Positions 51,282-62,995 of a DNA stretch of 64,000 bases are shown here, piece by piece. How positions within the stretch are numbered: the first letter of the stretch is position 1; every line of letters starts with the position of its first letter. Made by a program: the position numbers and the translations under genes. Origin of the DNA: Agarophyton chilense (taxonomy: Eukaryota > Rhodophyta > Florideophyceae > Gracilariales > Gracilariaceae). The notes beneath the pieces were generated by a model. It did not search any database. It saw only the letters and a list, made by a program, of their open reading frames with translations, and was not told the origin of the DNA. The DNA is taken from assembly GCA_030374765.1 (NCBI GenBank), contig JARGXX010000086.1, forward strand, positions 248,001 through 312,000. The letters run 5' to 3'.

Positions 51282-53198
51282 CTACGGAAAGCCCGAGGAG
51301 GGACCCGCCCCACCGTTGGGATTCTGACCCTGATGGTACGCCAAGGTGAAAGCGAACATCTGGCTCACATCTGTCATACCCGGGGGAATCGGAATGCCCG
51401 CGTTCACGAGGCCTTGTCGCATACTATCCGCTTGCGGAGTGGCAACCGGCGCCTGCGCAAGGTTGTTCACACCCCACCCGGGGGGAGCAGATGGACCGCC
51501 ACCGGATGCATTCGCCGCCGCAGCTGAGGTCGTTCCCACTGGTTAGAAGGGTGCAGATGGCTCCACAGGGAGTACTCCACTAGGAGCTGGCATGTCGTTA
51601 TCCAACGCTGGATCGTCCAGGTCTACTGGAGGCTCGTACTCGTAATCGTCGGTATAAATGAACCCCGTCGGGTGTCCCACCGGCATCGGTCGAGGCGAGT
51701 CAATCAGCGCCCGTGCTTGCGCCGCGCTGATGCGAACCCCTTCGAAGGGATTGTAATAGACCCAGTTACCGGAGCCCGGATCGTACCGGCCAAGAGACTT
51801 GTCTCGCGCGGATCCTTCCCCTGCGGGCTGATTTTCCACTGGAACTCGATCCCATTGGGTGTTGTCGATCACGTCCAAGATTGGATACAGGACCTGCACG
51901 CTGCTGGCCGAACCCAACGCTGGGACAAGGTCGATCTAACGCATGATGGTCCGTAGCATCGGAGGAATATACCAGATACGGAAATGGTCATGAGCATCCC
52001 AGAGGAGGTGCGCCGCTACGCGGGCTGCCCACTCGGCTGCAACGAGGGCCCAGTATCCCGAGTTCGGGTCGTGCATCAAACGAGACCCGATATAGTAGAT
52101 GCATGGGGGCAGTTCAGCAAAGCACCCTCGGGGGACCTCGACCTTACTCCACCAAGCTGGAAGGGGCACGAATCGCCCAACCTTCGCCGTGTTAGGGATA
52201 CGCTCCAGTTCCACGTGAGGATACGGGACAAGGAACCCGAAACGGGAGCGCGAGCGGCGCTCGAAGCGCACGCGTCGATCGAACCCATACTGGGTAAACT
52301 GCCGTTGAAGGTACCTGAATTCAGCCCGAAGGATGGGACGACTCCATTGGAGCATATGTTCTCGGAGAGGAAAACCCGGTCCGCGGAACTCGACTTCGGG
52401 AAAGGCTTCCAGGTTATCCCCGTAGGAGACCTCACCGTACGTGCGGTAATAGGCGACATCGAACCCGTACTCCGGGGGAACCAGATGGTCAAAGCGTGAC
52501 CTCTCCAATCGCTGGTAGGCCAGAGCCGCCATCGCTGCGCGCGCCTTGTCCAGGGACTCCCCGCGACCGCAGTATAGATACTGAGGCTCTATGGCTACCC
52601 GCGCCCTCCAATCGGGAGAACGTACAACCTCGACAGGTAGGCCACCCGGCAATAAGCCGTCCTCCACGTAGGAGTCGATGAGCTCATCGTCGCGAACCGC
52701 AGTCGGATGGAACCACGGAGCGCGGGAATATATCACCGGATCGGTAAGGGGACTCCACCTTCGAAAGGATTCGTTTGAGATCCAACCTGTGGAGTTTGCT
52801 ACCAAGGGCATCGCATGAGCGGAGTTCCACGCCACCGCGTTAATGTCCAAATCCTCCTGAGGATGTCAGTTGCTCGCCGAGGCGGAAGGTTCGGTACCTG
52901 ACGGAGCCGCATCCAAACTGGAGAAATATCCACCCTGCTGGGGAGCTTCGTTGTCCGCCGGCGCGGAGGCCGATGGCCCCGAGAGTGGGTTGAGGACGTA
53001 TGGGTTCATTCCCTTGAGAGGGCTGGTTGAGACTGCTGTTGCGAGAAGTTGCTTATCGCCGAAAGTCGGAGGAGTAGAAGAAAGTTGTACCGATGTGCCG
53101 GTTTTGTGGCGATCCTCAGAAGTGGTGAAGGACCCCATTGGGAGAGAAGTATATATTGTGACCGGAAAGCGAGACACCCGCGGCTCGGAATGTTCTTC
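51282..53198 (-). pseudogene. Antisense accessory ORF of element A
   Basis: One minus-strand frame opens just inside the 3' LTR side (after a TAA near 53199) and stays in register for about 639 codons to 51282. It is broken only by TGA 52866-52868, TAG 51936-51938 and TAG 51543-51545. The N-terminal part is Ser/Thr/Pro-rich. The central 304 codons (52850-51936) look globular and are rich in Trp, Arg and Tyr (SRAPWFHPTAVRDDELIDSY, FVPLPAWWSKVEVPRGCFAE, EWAARVAAHLLWDAHDHFRI). The last part has an NPFEGVRIS...PVGHPTGFIYTDD block and a Gly/Pro/Gln tail. Homologous to the frame at 42116-42385 plus 54141-55424 in element B, with stops at different places. No known enzyme motif was recognised. Confidence 0.8.
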
Positions 53199-53206
53199 CT
53201 CGTCTT

Positions 53207-53219
53207 AAGGAGGGGGAGA
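53207..53219 (+). promoter_or_regulatory. Polypurine tract of element A
   Basis: AAGGAGGGGGAGA directly before the 3' LTR TGTAG; primes plus-strand DNA synthesis in LTR elements. Confidence 0.85.
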
Positions 53220-54135
53220 TGTAGAGCAACGCCCAGTTAGGGGATACTTGAAGATGCAACTCATAGAATGAGGATTGAACCCTCCGAGGGTTATGACTAT
53301 GATCCCCTCTAAGGTGTGCTGAGGTGGCACTGTTTTCTGGTTAGAGTTCGCCTATGAAGTGAAAATTCGGATGGCCCATGGTTGGATTGGCCCCGTGATA
53401 CACGTGGCTTAATTTTGGCACTGATTTTCGGATATTTGTTAGAACGTTGGACTTTTGGGCCCTGACAGTGGGATCTCAACGTGTATGGCCCTGAGCAGGT
53501 GTGCACTACTGTAGAGTTTAGTTAGTGGGCCCTACTTAGGGAGATGAGATCTGACAGTCCGAAGCTCAGAGTAAATGAGAACCAAGGTTGGTCTTCGATA
53601 CCTTTAGAGGTTCCTTGTCGCCATCGTTTCAGCCTTACAACCCGGAACGGGCTCTGGTTAACAACGCCTGCGTAGGGACACGACTCCACTTGGAGAGTGC
53701 CCACGTTTGGGTTCCGTGCAACCACCCCCTTGGGACCGCTCAGATGACCTGCATGCACGATACCCCGTGGGGGTTCTGCTTACTTGTTGCGTGCTTTTTG
53801 TGTTTCCTTTCGAGGACAGGTTTTCGCCCCTGTATTGGGTTTCTTATGTTGTTTCGTCCCTTTTCTGGTTCTCGGGTCCGGTGCCTGTTAGTGCCCGACC
53901 CTCGCCCCATTTTTCCTCTTCGCCGGATTTTCCCCCATTCTTTGGGATACCCATACCCATTCCCGACCCAACGGTTTCTACCCCTCACCTCCGTCGGTAC
54001 TGCCGGAATCCCCCGTGGGAGTTACACCTCACACTACGGGTGGAACGGAGCGCTCTGTCTCTGAGTCTGCCTCCCCCAGGGAGCAAGGCTTTGAACACCT
54101 TGAGAGCACTTCCCGTCGCCGGGTTTTGCTCCACA
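53220..54135 (+). repeat. 3' LTR of element A
   Basis: 916 bp direct repeat of 42386-43299, preceded by the polypurine tract and followed by the ATGGC duplication. Confidence 0.95.
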
Positions 54136-54140
54136 ATGGC

Positions 54141-55424
54141 AATGCGCGTCTCCCGGGCGAGCATCCGGCTTTGATCACCACCTCGTGGGATTGGCGACGC
54201 CGTGTGGCGGTTCCCATTCACGCGATTCTGCGGCAGAGGTGCGAGTCGGCGGAGGAGGCGCATTGCGTATTCGTCCGCATCGGCTATTCACGGATCAACC
54301 GGGCCGACTTTCAATACCCCATTTCCGACGAATTCGGCTTCGACCTACGGATGTACCGGACTCAGGGTGAGATCGGCTATTGTGACCGCCTTGCGGCGTT
54401 GGAAACTTACGCATGGCGCGGCCAACAGCGAGCGCGTCAAGAGACGATCTGCTGGGTTCGTCTGATCATTCGTGCCGAGTTCCGTCATCTTCGTCGTGAG
54501 TCCCGATATCGGTGGTTGCAGAACCTCATCCGCGAGGAGCGTCGGGACAGATCCCGCTTTGGGTTCTTTGTACCTTATCAGAACACGTAGATAAACCGGA
54601 TTAGTCCCTTCTATCAGTTCGGGCGATACGCTCCCCTGCCTGGGTGGTGGTCCTCCATCGAGGTGTGCCGGGGATGTTACGTGGAGTTGCTTCCAGTCGT
54701 TTCCTATCTGGGCTTGTACCTCATCGAGGATCCGCACTCCGGCTTATGGTCCGTGGTCCTAACCGAATGGGCAGTCCGCGCCGCGGCGTACATCTTGTGG
54801 GAAGCCTACGACCGGTATTGACTGTGGTATCTTCCTCCGCGTTTGCGTGGTTAAATCCGGCAGCTGGACCTTCAACTCCCTCTTGGAGGTGTCAATAACG
54901 CTGATGAAGCTCAGGAGCTCATCGACATCATTGGGTGTGTCAACTGGGCTGTCGTGCCTGTCCGGCAGAGCGGCCGTGGTCAAGAAGCCGGTGGGGCTTA
55001 TCGGTCTCCAGGGCGTCGCACGCCGTTGGCGGGATATTCCGTCTTCTTTAACCCATGGGAGCAGCAAGAGATCTCCGAGGTGGAGGCGTCGGCACTCCAG
55101 ATGGCTCCGCGAGGCATACCATTCGGGCACCCCATGGGGTTTGTCCACTCGGATGACTTCTACAACGCCTATGGTGGTGATGATCTCCAGGAGGAGGAGG
55201 GCGAATACCGTGGCGACGAGGTCATGGAAGACGTGGGAGACCCCGATGTTGCCGATACTACAGCGCAGCCGGCGCAGGGAGCGACTCACACAGGTGCAGT
55301 CGTCGATCCATTTGCGGCGGCGTTGCCGGACGAACCGGAAGTTATCGAGGTTCCCATACGCCCAGAGGTGGCCGTGATCTCCCAGTTTCTTCGGGGTGTC
55401 GGAGAGGCGACATCGGTACGATGA
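54141..55424 (+). pseudogene. Antisense accessory ORF of element B, 3' part
   Basis: A single plus-strand frame continues the ORF begun at 42116, with internal stops TAG 54588-54590, TGA 54819-54821 and TAA 54852-54854, ending TGA 55422-55424. Alignable blocks with element A include RSRFGFFVPY, YAPLPGWWSSIEVCRGCYVE, DPHSGLWSVVLTEWAVRAAA, LWEAYDRY and PFGHPMGFVHSDD. It is encoded opposite to gag-pol of B. The C-terminal part is acidic (DDLQEEEGEYRGDEVMED). I recognise no enzyme family. The protein is rich in Trp, Arg and Pro and looks globular in the middle. Confidence 0.75.
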
Positions 55425-55499
55425 GAGACGCCCTCGTGGCACGCCTGGCTGGCGGGAGTAACTCCGCTAGCCATTCGGCTGGCGCGCACGGTAATCCAG

Positions 55500-55790
55500 G
55501 TTCTTCCAACTGATCCCTTGGGATCTTGGTTAGTATATCTCGCTGTGCGATAGTGTGTGCTGCAACTTCGAAAATAGTAAACTGCTTCCGTCTATGACGT
55601 ATTTGTTTTCTTTCTTCTCTTCCACTTCTTCTGAGTGTTCATCTCCAGGTCTTCTCTGCATCTTCTCCTTCTTCCAAGGGTCCTTATCCAGATCTTCTGT
55701 TCCTTTATCTCCATCGGATGTCTTCTTATCCCACTTGGGCTCGGTCTATGGTAGCCGGCAAAGCCTTGACAGTACGACGATGATACTGTA
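55500..55790 (-). other. Purine-rich tract of element B (in its own sense)
   Basis: On the plus strand this is CT-rich (CTTCTTC, TCTTCTCC blocks); read in the sense of B it is GA-rich. It lies between the chromodomain and the tail of the antisense ORF, the same place as the GAAGA tract of element A. Confidence 0.6.
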
Positions 55791-55833
55791 CCACCTTTGA
55801 CCGTGGTAGGTGCTCTATCGGTTCGTCTGAATC

Positions 55834-57072
55834 TCATTCGGGGCCGTACCCGTACCAACGGACCAAGTATTGGGTATACCCCTTTGGGTAGTAGGAGTGC
55901 TCCAAAATGCGCCCGACCACGAACTCTTGTCGGTACACTTCCTGGCCATCCCGTATGACGGTGTTGCTATTTCCGGGTGGTACCCGTCTTGAGCCCGGGG
56001 GTACCGAAGTGATCATGCGTTGGGCGGCTTCGCTCCGGTCGGACCGTGTAGCGCGCAAGGCCGTCCTCCGCTGAGTGGAATGTCCACCCGACTTCGGCGG
56101 TTCATAATCCCCAAGTGCCTGGTTTGCTTCCGGGTTTCCCACTTCGGTTGGAGGGCCCACACCGGCGGGTAACCGGGGTGGTCGTTCCGCTAATCGGCGT
56201 GGTGAAGCTCGCTTCGGCGGTGAGATTCGCTGGGGCGGTGGCGCATTGTCGCACCTCTCAGTCCCACGGCGAGGTTCCATGTAGTCACGTGAGGGTTCCA
56301 ATGGCTGGCTGTCCGGCGTCGGCGCCGTGGATGTATCCGCCTCCTTGTGCGGGGTACTTGGCGGTGCGTCGTCCACTCGTACTGTATCAGGCTGCGGCGC
56401 GTCGAGCGCATTTGCATTCCGTGTTGCACGTGTGGTGACACCTCGGCGAGTGTTGGTCGCGTTTTCCGCAGCTGCGGTCTGAGGCTTGGATAGCGACTGC
56501 GTCGAGTCTTCCCGGACGTCGGTGTCAGGCACCCCTGATGGGCAAAGAATGACACGCAACGGTGCGGCGTTTCCAGCGACGGTATCGACCGGATTACGAG
56601 GGCTGTCGGGCGCCTCCCCCTCCTTAGACGATGCACCGGGCTTGGTGTCCGTCAGGTGGACTGGGGAGGAGCCACGGATGCACGACACGATTCCTTGCGG
56701 GTTGGGCGCCGCGGGTAGCGGAAGGTCAGACAAACCCTGAGATGGGTGTGGTAACGCGTAGGGACGCGGTGGACCTGGGGTAAGGGGGTTGAGGAATCCG
56801 TTTCAACGGGAGCAGTAACACCAGTAGGTTGGGATGTTAACGGCGGAGGAGCCGATACCACGCGATCGCGGAAGATGCGTTTGTGATTACCAGCGAGGTC
56901 AACAACGACAGTGTCGGAAGCCACCGTAATCATCCGAAAGGGGCCGTCCGCAACCCGCAACGAGTGACAGCTTGTGGCGTTTCTCCTTCTCTGGGTTCCA
57001 ATACTCCTTGCGGATGAATACATAACCCTCGGGGGCGAGACGTGGCGGCGTGCAAGGGGATTTGATATCAAA
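55834..57072 (-). pseudogene. Integrase tail and chromodomain of element B
   Basis: Minus-strand frames 57071-56652 and 56733-55834 carry the Pro/Thr-rich C-terminal extension of pol (PSARRSP-like low-complexity) ending in a chromodomain-like module (EFVVGRILEHSYYPKGYTQY, then LVRWYGYGPE). Chromodomains at this position define chromoviruses and can guide integration to particular chromatin. The acidic residue and aromatic cage positions are only partly recognisable. A frameshift separates this part from the integrase core. Confidence 0.7.
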
Positions 57073-60000
57073 TTAACGCTTGTGAGTGGGTTGGGCTCGG
57101 CCTATTGAACTCCGTGCGGCGGGAACGAGCTTCGTGAGCCAAGTTTTCCACGATTTGCGGTAAGCAGTTGGAGACTGAAAGGTATCCAGCGTGGGCTGTG
57201 GTTCCAGCGCCAAGGGAGGTGGGGTACGGGACAGTACCAGCTCGAAGGGTGTTAATCCAGTTGTCCTGTGCATCTGCGTATTGTACGCAAAGGTGAGCGC
57301 ATCAGTGAACAAGTCCCAATCTTTGGGGTGGTCGGCAACTTATGAACGGAGTGTCGCAAGTAATGTCCGGTTGAACCGTTCGGCCTGCCCACTAGTTTGT
57401 GGGTGGTAAGTGGTCGTGAACAGGTTCTTAATGTCCAAGATGCGACATACATCCTCGAAGAAACGAGAGGCGAACTGTCTCCCGTTATCGGAGAGGAGGT
57501 TAACCGGTGGACCGTAGACGAAGACCCAGTGTAGGACGAAGGCTTGAGCCACGCTAATAGCTGAGATCTTCTGTAACTGTACGGTCCGGACCAGCTTGGA
57601 GAAGCGATCCGTAATTACGAGTAAGAACTTGTAATTCCGCTTAGTGGTAAGGAAGGGACCGAGTACGTCGATGGCCACAAACTCTAATGGAGCGCGAGCT
57701 GGAAACGGCTTCAACTTCGTCGCATGGCAGCGGAGTTTGACACGGTTCCGAGCGCAATCGGTACAAAATCGCACCATTTCGTAGCAGTCCACTGCCATGG
57801 CAGGCCAGTAAAACTTAAGGCGTAGGGTGAGGTAAAGTTTCCATCCCCCAACGTGGCCACTCAGTTTGGAGTAGTGCGACAACCGCAATACTCTCGACTG
57901 GAGGTTATGTGGTACCACGATTTGTGGGTGCGATCCGACAGTCCGTACAAGGTATCCGGCGTCATTCACCTGAAAGGGGAGAGTACCTCCTCCATTGAGT
58001 TGAGCGCGGACCTTCGCGCAGAACTGGTCATCGAATTGCTTGCTCCCGTATCATCTCCTCTGGAGTAATAGGCATGAAGTTCCCTGGTAAGGGTTTCTCG
58101 GAGTCTTCCGAGAGAAGAAAGTCTTGCAATTCGGAACCGGATTCTAAAGAGTCCGTGTCTCGTTCCTCGTCCTCGATGGTAGCGTCGTCGCCATTCACTG
58201 CAAAGCAGGGTATTCCACCGTCTTTGACGGGTAGTGCTTCGCCAGTAGTGACCAGGCGGGAGAGAGCATCGGCTTGGGTGTTGCACGATCCTTTTCGGTA
58301 CTGCACGTCAAACTCAAATTCCGCTAGACGGAGAGGCCAACGCATCAAGCGGCCTGAAGGCTCCGAGATGGAGAGTAGCCATCGAAGTAATGCGTGGTCG
58401 GTAAAAACGGTGAAATGATTACCCATGAGACAGGGGCGCAACGTTTTTTAATGCCCACACTACTGCAAGGCTTTCCTTTTCCGAGACGGAGTAATTCTTC
58501 TCGTAGACGTTTAGCGATCGGGACCAGTACCCTACGGGGCGTCTTTCCCCATTGGGTGCAGTTTGAAACAGTGCACAACCTACTTGGTAGTCGCTGGCGT
58601 CCGTATCTACGATGAAGGGCCTTCCAGGCTTGGGCAACGAGAGGATCGGGGCAGGGACGACAGAATCCTTAAGAGAGTTGAAAGATTCCGTTTGAACGGG
58701 GGTTAAGGGGTCCAGTTTTGGTAGTTGGCCTTTCCGCAAAAGCGCGTTTAACGGTGCAGCCTTGTCCGCAAAGTGCGGGATGAATCGTCGGGATGAATCG
58801 TCGGGATGAATCGTCGGTACTTGTTCGCGAGTCCCAGAAAGGAAGAAAGCTCGGTTTGCGTCCGCGGTTCTTTTGCCTCTTGGAGTGACATAACACGAGT
58901 CTCCTCGATTGTAACACGTCCTGGACGGATAACATGACCAAGATACTTCACAGTGTCCGTGAAGAAGTCAAATTTCTTCAACTTAAGTGTGACACCCGCA
59001 TCTCGAAGCGTGGTCGTGATATCCCTCACATGAGTGAGAGGTTTGTCCCGATTATCTGAGAAGACGATTATATCATCCAGGTAGACCAGGCAGGTACGCA
59101 ATTTGAAGCGGGCCAATAGGATGTCTATGGATCGCTGGAAAGTAGTGGGGGCGTTGGTAAGACGAAAAGGCATCAGTTTGAAACGGTAGAGACCGGAGTG
59201 ACACGCAAATGTGGTTTTATCATGGTCTTGCTTCCTTACCGGAACTTGCCAGTATCCCCAATTGGCGTCCAGGGATTTAAAGACGGTGGCGGTGCCTAGC
59301 GAGTCAATGTACTCGTCCATTCTTGGGATTGGATACACCTCATTGGCGGTGACGGCATTCAAGCGACGGTAGTCGACGCAAAACCTCCAGGAACCATCCT
59401 GCTTTAAAGCCAGTACTACTGGAGAAGCCCACGGCGACTGAGCCGGTTCAATGACTCCTGCTCGAAGCACTTTATCCACTTGTGCCTTTTCCTCCGCGCG
59501 TGCGGCGGGTCCGGCACGGTATGGGGGCTGAGAGATGGGTCGGGTGTCCGGTAGCAAATCAATCCGGTGTTCCGTAGTGGCAATCTCACCAAGGGAGCCG
59601 TACCACATAGTGGTGAAGTCCATTAAAAGTTCTCGCAATCGATGGCGGTATGACTCCGGGACGTGGCTGAGATCCAGGTCCTCGAGTTCTTGGACTGGAT
59701 CGGGGCGGTCACCACTCGTTGAAACGGGCCGCGTCCCTGATGTTACAGGTTGAACCCCGGGTCCCGGCGATGAAATGGGTTCCGGGCTGTCCCCCTCCTT
59801 AGAGTGAACGAGACCGAGAACGTCAGCTGCGGTCAGCTGTGTCGGCACCATAACGATGGGGTGCGGCATGACGGACCCTATCACTTGGTTCTTCACCAGA
59901 TACTGGGGTACAGTCCCTAGATTGGCGATCAGCACGTGAAACGGTTGGTTTGGCTCTACATGGACGATTCCATTCGCAATTGCGAGGCTGTGCCTTTCAT

Positions 60001-60771
60001 ACAGTGACGACAATGGTTGCAAGACCCGGAGTCCGTGTTGTCGGGAGGTTACTTTCACCATCATTTGGGACTCAGGCGGGACGCACAACGACGCTGTGAC
60101 GCGGAGCTTATTAGATTCACGGTTATCCGGTCCAGGTTCCTGTGCTGCCGGTAGCGGGACATGCTTCTTCGTGGCACGCCTAAGCGGACGACAAACGATC
60201 GGAATGGACGATCCATTCTCCATCTCGACACGCCGTTGGCGGGGGAAGATCGCTTCGACGAAGCGGTCGCAAAAGTCGCAACCCAAGATGACTGGGGCGG
60301 CTAGTTTCCGACACACGACGAAGTCGAGTTTCACCACGCGAGCGCCAACGTGGACTACCAGTTCTATGAACCCCACCGTATCCAACGCTTTGTTGTTCGC
60401 GTAAGCGACCTCCGGGACGTCGTCGTGGCGGATCATAGACTGCAAAGCAGGCGGTAACACTTCCTCCATGACAAAGTTCGGACCGGCACCAGTGTCTAAG
60501 ATGGTAAGGTGTCGCACTATAAACTGGGGTGAAAGGCCAAGGTCATCGTAGACGTTATAGTTTCTCTTGGCCATCACCAAAACTCTATCCGGGAACCGGT
60601 TATGGGAAATATGTTTCCACGGACGACGCAGAACACTAAAGTGTTCCGAGTTCACTTCATTAACAGCCTCTTTCCTTGAAAGGATTTTGACCGGGGAGCG
60701 AGGCTTGGACACCTTGGGCGCAGTCTACCTCGACTCTGAGGGCGCCCCTTCTTGAGAGGAGACTCCCACAT
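57073..60771 (-). pseudogene. pol of element B (PR-RT-RNaseH-IN), broken
   Basis: The main frame (60712-58748) holds the protease (TILDTGAGPNFV) and RT with an intact YLDDIIVFSDN. A 13-bp tandem triplication at 58777-58815 shifts the frame. RNase H continues in a second frame (58739-58419; IVDTDASDYQVGCALF) and, after a shift at a T run near 58443, in a third (58441-58028; VFTDHALLRWLLSISEPSGR). Integrase (57969-57073) has a zinc-binding region with HSKL/CTDC and an intact triad: Asp in FVAIDVLGPF, Asp in LLSDNGRQFAS, Glu in QTSGQAERFNRT. A TAA at 57340-57342 replaces a Tyr codon present in element A. There is an in-frame stop near 60698 just upstream of the first Met. Not functional as it stands. 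Confidence 0.85.
58777..58815. repeat. 13-bp tandem triplication in pol of element B
   Basis: GGGATGAATCGTC repeated three times without gaps (58777, 58790, 58803). Element A has a single equivalent. The 26-bp gain shifts the frame. Confidence 0.9.
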
Positions 60772-62830
60772 TTAGTTTTTCTGGGCCTGCTCCGCCGGAG
60801 GCGGCTGCTCAGGGCGTTGAGCAGGCAACGCCGGGGCGTCAGGTCCAGAAGGTACCGCAGAAGCGGTGGGGTGACCGACCACGGCGGTGACACGGGAATG
60901 CGGTGCAGGTACGACCCGAGCTCGGGGAAGAGACACATGACGTGGAACATCCGTTCGAGCACGGATATACGATGCAATCGGGAGAGCTGCTTTGTACTCC
61001 GGGGATAGGGCCTCGTAATTGACTACGACTTGTGCCCATTATTGGAGAGACAACACACATTTTGGAGAAGTATGGCCTGCTTTGTAGCAGAGATGACAAA
61101 TCAGACCAGAAGCCGGTGTTGGGTGGCGAGGCTCGGCGAACTTCACCGCAGGGCGGGTATCTCTCCAACCAGGACGCGAAATGCGGACATTACCACTCTC
61201 GTGTGGGACGAGTGGGGCACGAACGCAACCATTATCCGCATAGAGTAGCGTGTCATCCTCAATCACGTATTGTGACTCGTCCAAGGTTGATGGTAACTCC
61301 GTTGTCGGGATGGAATGAACGTCGCTATGGGCTAGCGGCACGATATCATAATCCCTTCGAGAGGCCTGTTCGTCTATAACCGAAGCTGACGGGGTACCCG
61401 GTTGTAACATCAACGCTTTTGCGGACCTAACCCTGGAGCCAGGAGTGCGTGAGCGCAGGGCTTCACCTTCTGTACGAGCGAACTGCACTAGTTCCAAATA
61501 CGTGGCTTTAGGTCTATCTTCTCGACGTCGAGCAACAAGAGTCCGGATCGCCGGGTCCAAACCATCGACAAACATGGTACAACGCTCTTCAGCGGGGTAA
61601 ATATTGCCACAGCGGTGGAAGGTCTTATTAAGGCGCGACGAATAATCGGTTTCCGACTCGCCTGGACGTTGGCGAGTGTCCCGCAGGGCGCGTATAGCCT
61701 GCTGAATGGCGGAGTTAGTAGCATACGACCTCAAGAGGTACTGAACTGCTTCGGGCCAGCAGGTTACCCTTCCTTCGGTCGCGCGTGATGTACCTCTGAC
61801 AGAGTGATACTGGTCTTCTGTAAGCCCACGTGAGAAGTACGGTAAGGCAATGTAGGCCTGTCCCTCGTTCATTCCAAGGATGTCAGCTTCCGCGACAAAG
61901 CGTGCCAAGAAATCCAACACCAATATTGGGTCTTCTCCAGAAAACAACTGGTTTCGAAGTGAGAGCTGCATTCGCTTAATGCAGTCCTTCACTCTTCCCG
62001 TACTGCGGGGTGTACGATCCAAAGAGGAGTCCTCCAAACGGTAGTACCAGTATGATAAGAGCTTCTTAAAGAGCGAATTGGTCGGTTTCAGCTCCATCAA
62101 ACCTTTGTGCTTCTTTCACTTCGTGCGGGCGCGGATCACACCATGGGTGGCTGTTGACCGCTTAGAGCGTGAGAAACGCTCACGGCGAGCTACTTCCACC
62201 GATGAATCGGAAGAGTCGGACTCCGAGGATGAGGAATCTGACGATTCCGGATCCGTGTTTCTTCGCTTCTTCGAGCCTGGCGGTTCTCTTCCTTATTTCC
62301 CTTGTGGGATACTGCAACCGGCTCGGCCGGATCATTCCCCAACATTAGGGTTTGTTCCAACGTCTCGAGACGACTTCGGACGCGCGAGAACTTGCCGGCG
62401 GCGTCCTTGACAAAGGCCGAGGGTTCACCAAGGCACTCTAGAATCGAGTTCACATCCGCACGGAGGACACGGAGGTCCTCAGAAAAACCTGCATAGCAGT
62501 GTCATCCACCTTCTTGCGAAGGGAATCAAACTCCTCTGCAGGAATGACTTGAGCTTCCCGCATAGAGCGGAGTTGCTCTTCAACAGCTGCAAAACTGGGA
62601 TGGAGGATGACATCCCTAGCAGGGGAGAGCATCAGGGCGGCGGCAGATGCCGGGCCTGCTCCACTTGCTGGGGGTGTCGAATCAGAGACAGGAGGTCTCG
62701 AGGTCTTTCCACCTGGCACGCCAGTCGATCCACCGGTATGAGACCGTGAACGGACCGGGATACGGGATGTTTGCGATGTTTCCGGTGCACCGGTTTGACT
62801 CCTAGTCCTCGAACGGTCTTTGGACGACAT
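60772..62830 (-). pseudogene. gag of element B, broken
   Basis: It starts at ATG 62830 (MSSKDRSRTRSQTG) and is homologous to gag of element A. There are frame changes near 62450 and 62190-62100. The main part (62100-61039) encodes the capsid-like region (KDWxxx-type blocks replaced here by ARFVAEADILGMNEGQAYIA and VQYLLRSYATNSAIQQAIRA). A zinc knuckle CHLCYKAGHTSPKC follows (C-x2-C-x4-H-x4-C). A premature TAA at 61039-61041 lies just after the knuckle; the frame then continues to the natural TAA at 60772-60774 next to the frameshift-like heptamer. Confidence 0.8.
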
Positions 62831-62974
62831 GAGATCAGAATCCGCGACCCGTGAGTATCCAAACCGGATCGGCTAATGGGACCAAGAAACTTCCTCAAAG
62901 AGGGAAACTGAGATAAACCTCAATTTGTGAGTCCTCTTTCCGATTAATAGTGTCTGAGTGTGCCCGACTCAAAC

Positions 62975-62992
62975 TTCTAAGTCGGGGGACCA
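62975..62992 (-). promoter_or_regulatory. Primer-binding site of element B
   Basis: Minus-strand TGGTCCCCCGACTTAGAA, three bases inside the 5' LTR. It starts with the TGG complementary to tRNA 3' CCA and is nearly identical to the PBS of element A. Confidence 0.8.
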
Positions 62993-62995
62993 GTT

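Larger units (their letters stand above)
42386..54135 (+). mobile_element. Ty3/gypsy chromovirus-like element A, nested in B
   Basis: 11,750 bp, plus strand. Order: 5' LTR 42386-43299, PBS 43302-43319, gag 43527-45557, pol 45558-50092, chromodomain 50637-50882, purine-rich tract, opposite-strand accessory ORF 53198-51282, polypurine tract 53207-53219, 3' LTR 53220-54135. The 5-bp duplication ATGGC flanks it (42381-42385 and 54136-54140). LTR copies differ at roughly 2% by eye. gag is intact; pol has two in-frame stops and an altered integrase residue. Younger than its host element B. Confidence 0.95.

Noticed and set aside
51984-52499. Plus-strand 171-codon ORF inside the accessory region of element A
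   Set aside because: Shadow of the minus-strand accessory ORF, which is the frame conserved with element B.
54345-54737. Minus-strand ORFs over the accessory gene of element B
   Set aside because: Not conserved with A; the plus-strand frame is the conserved one.
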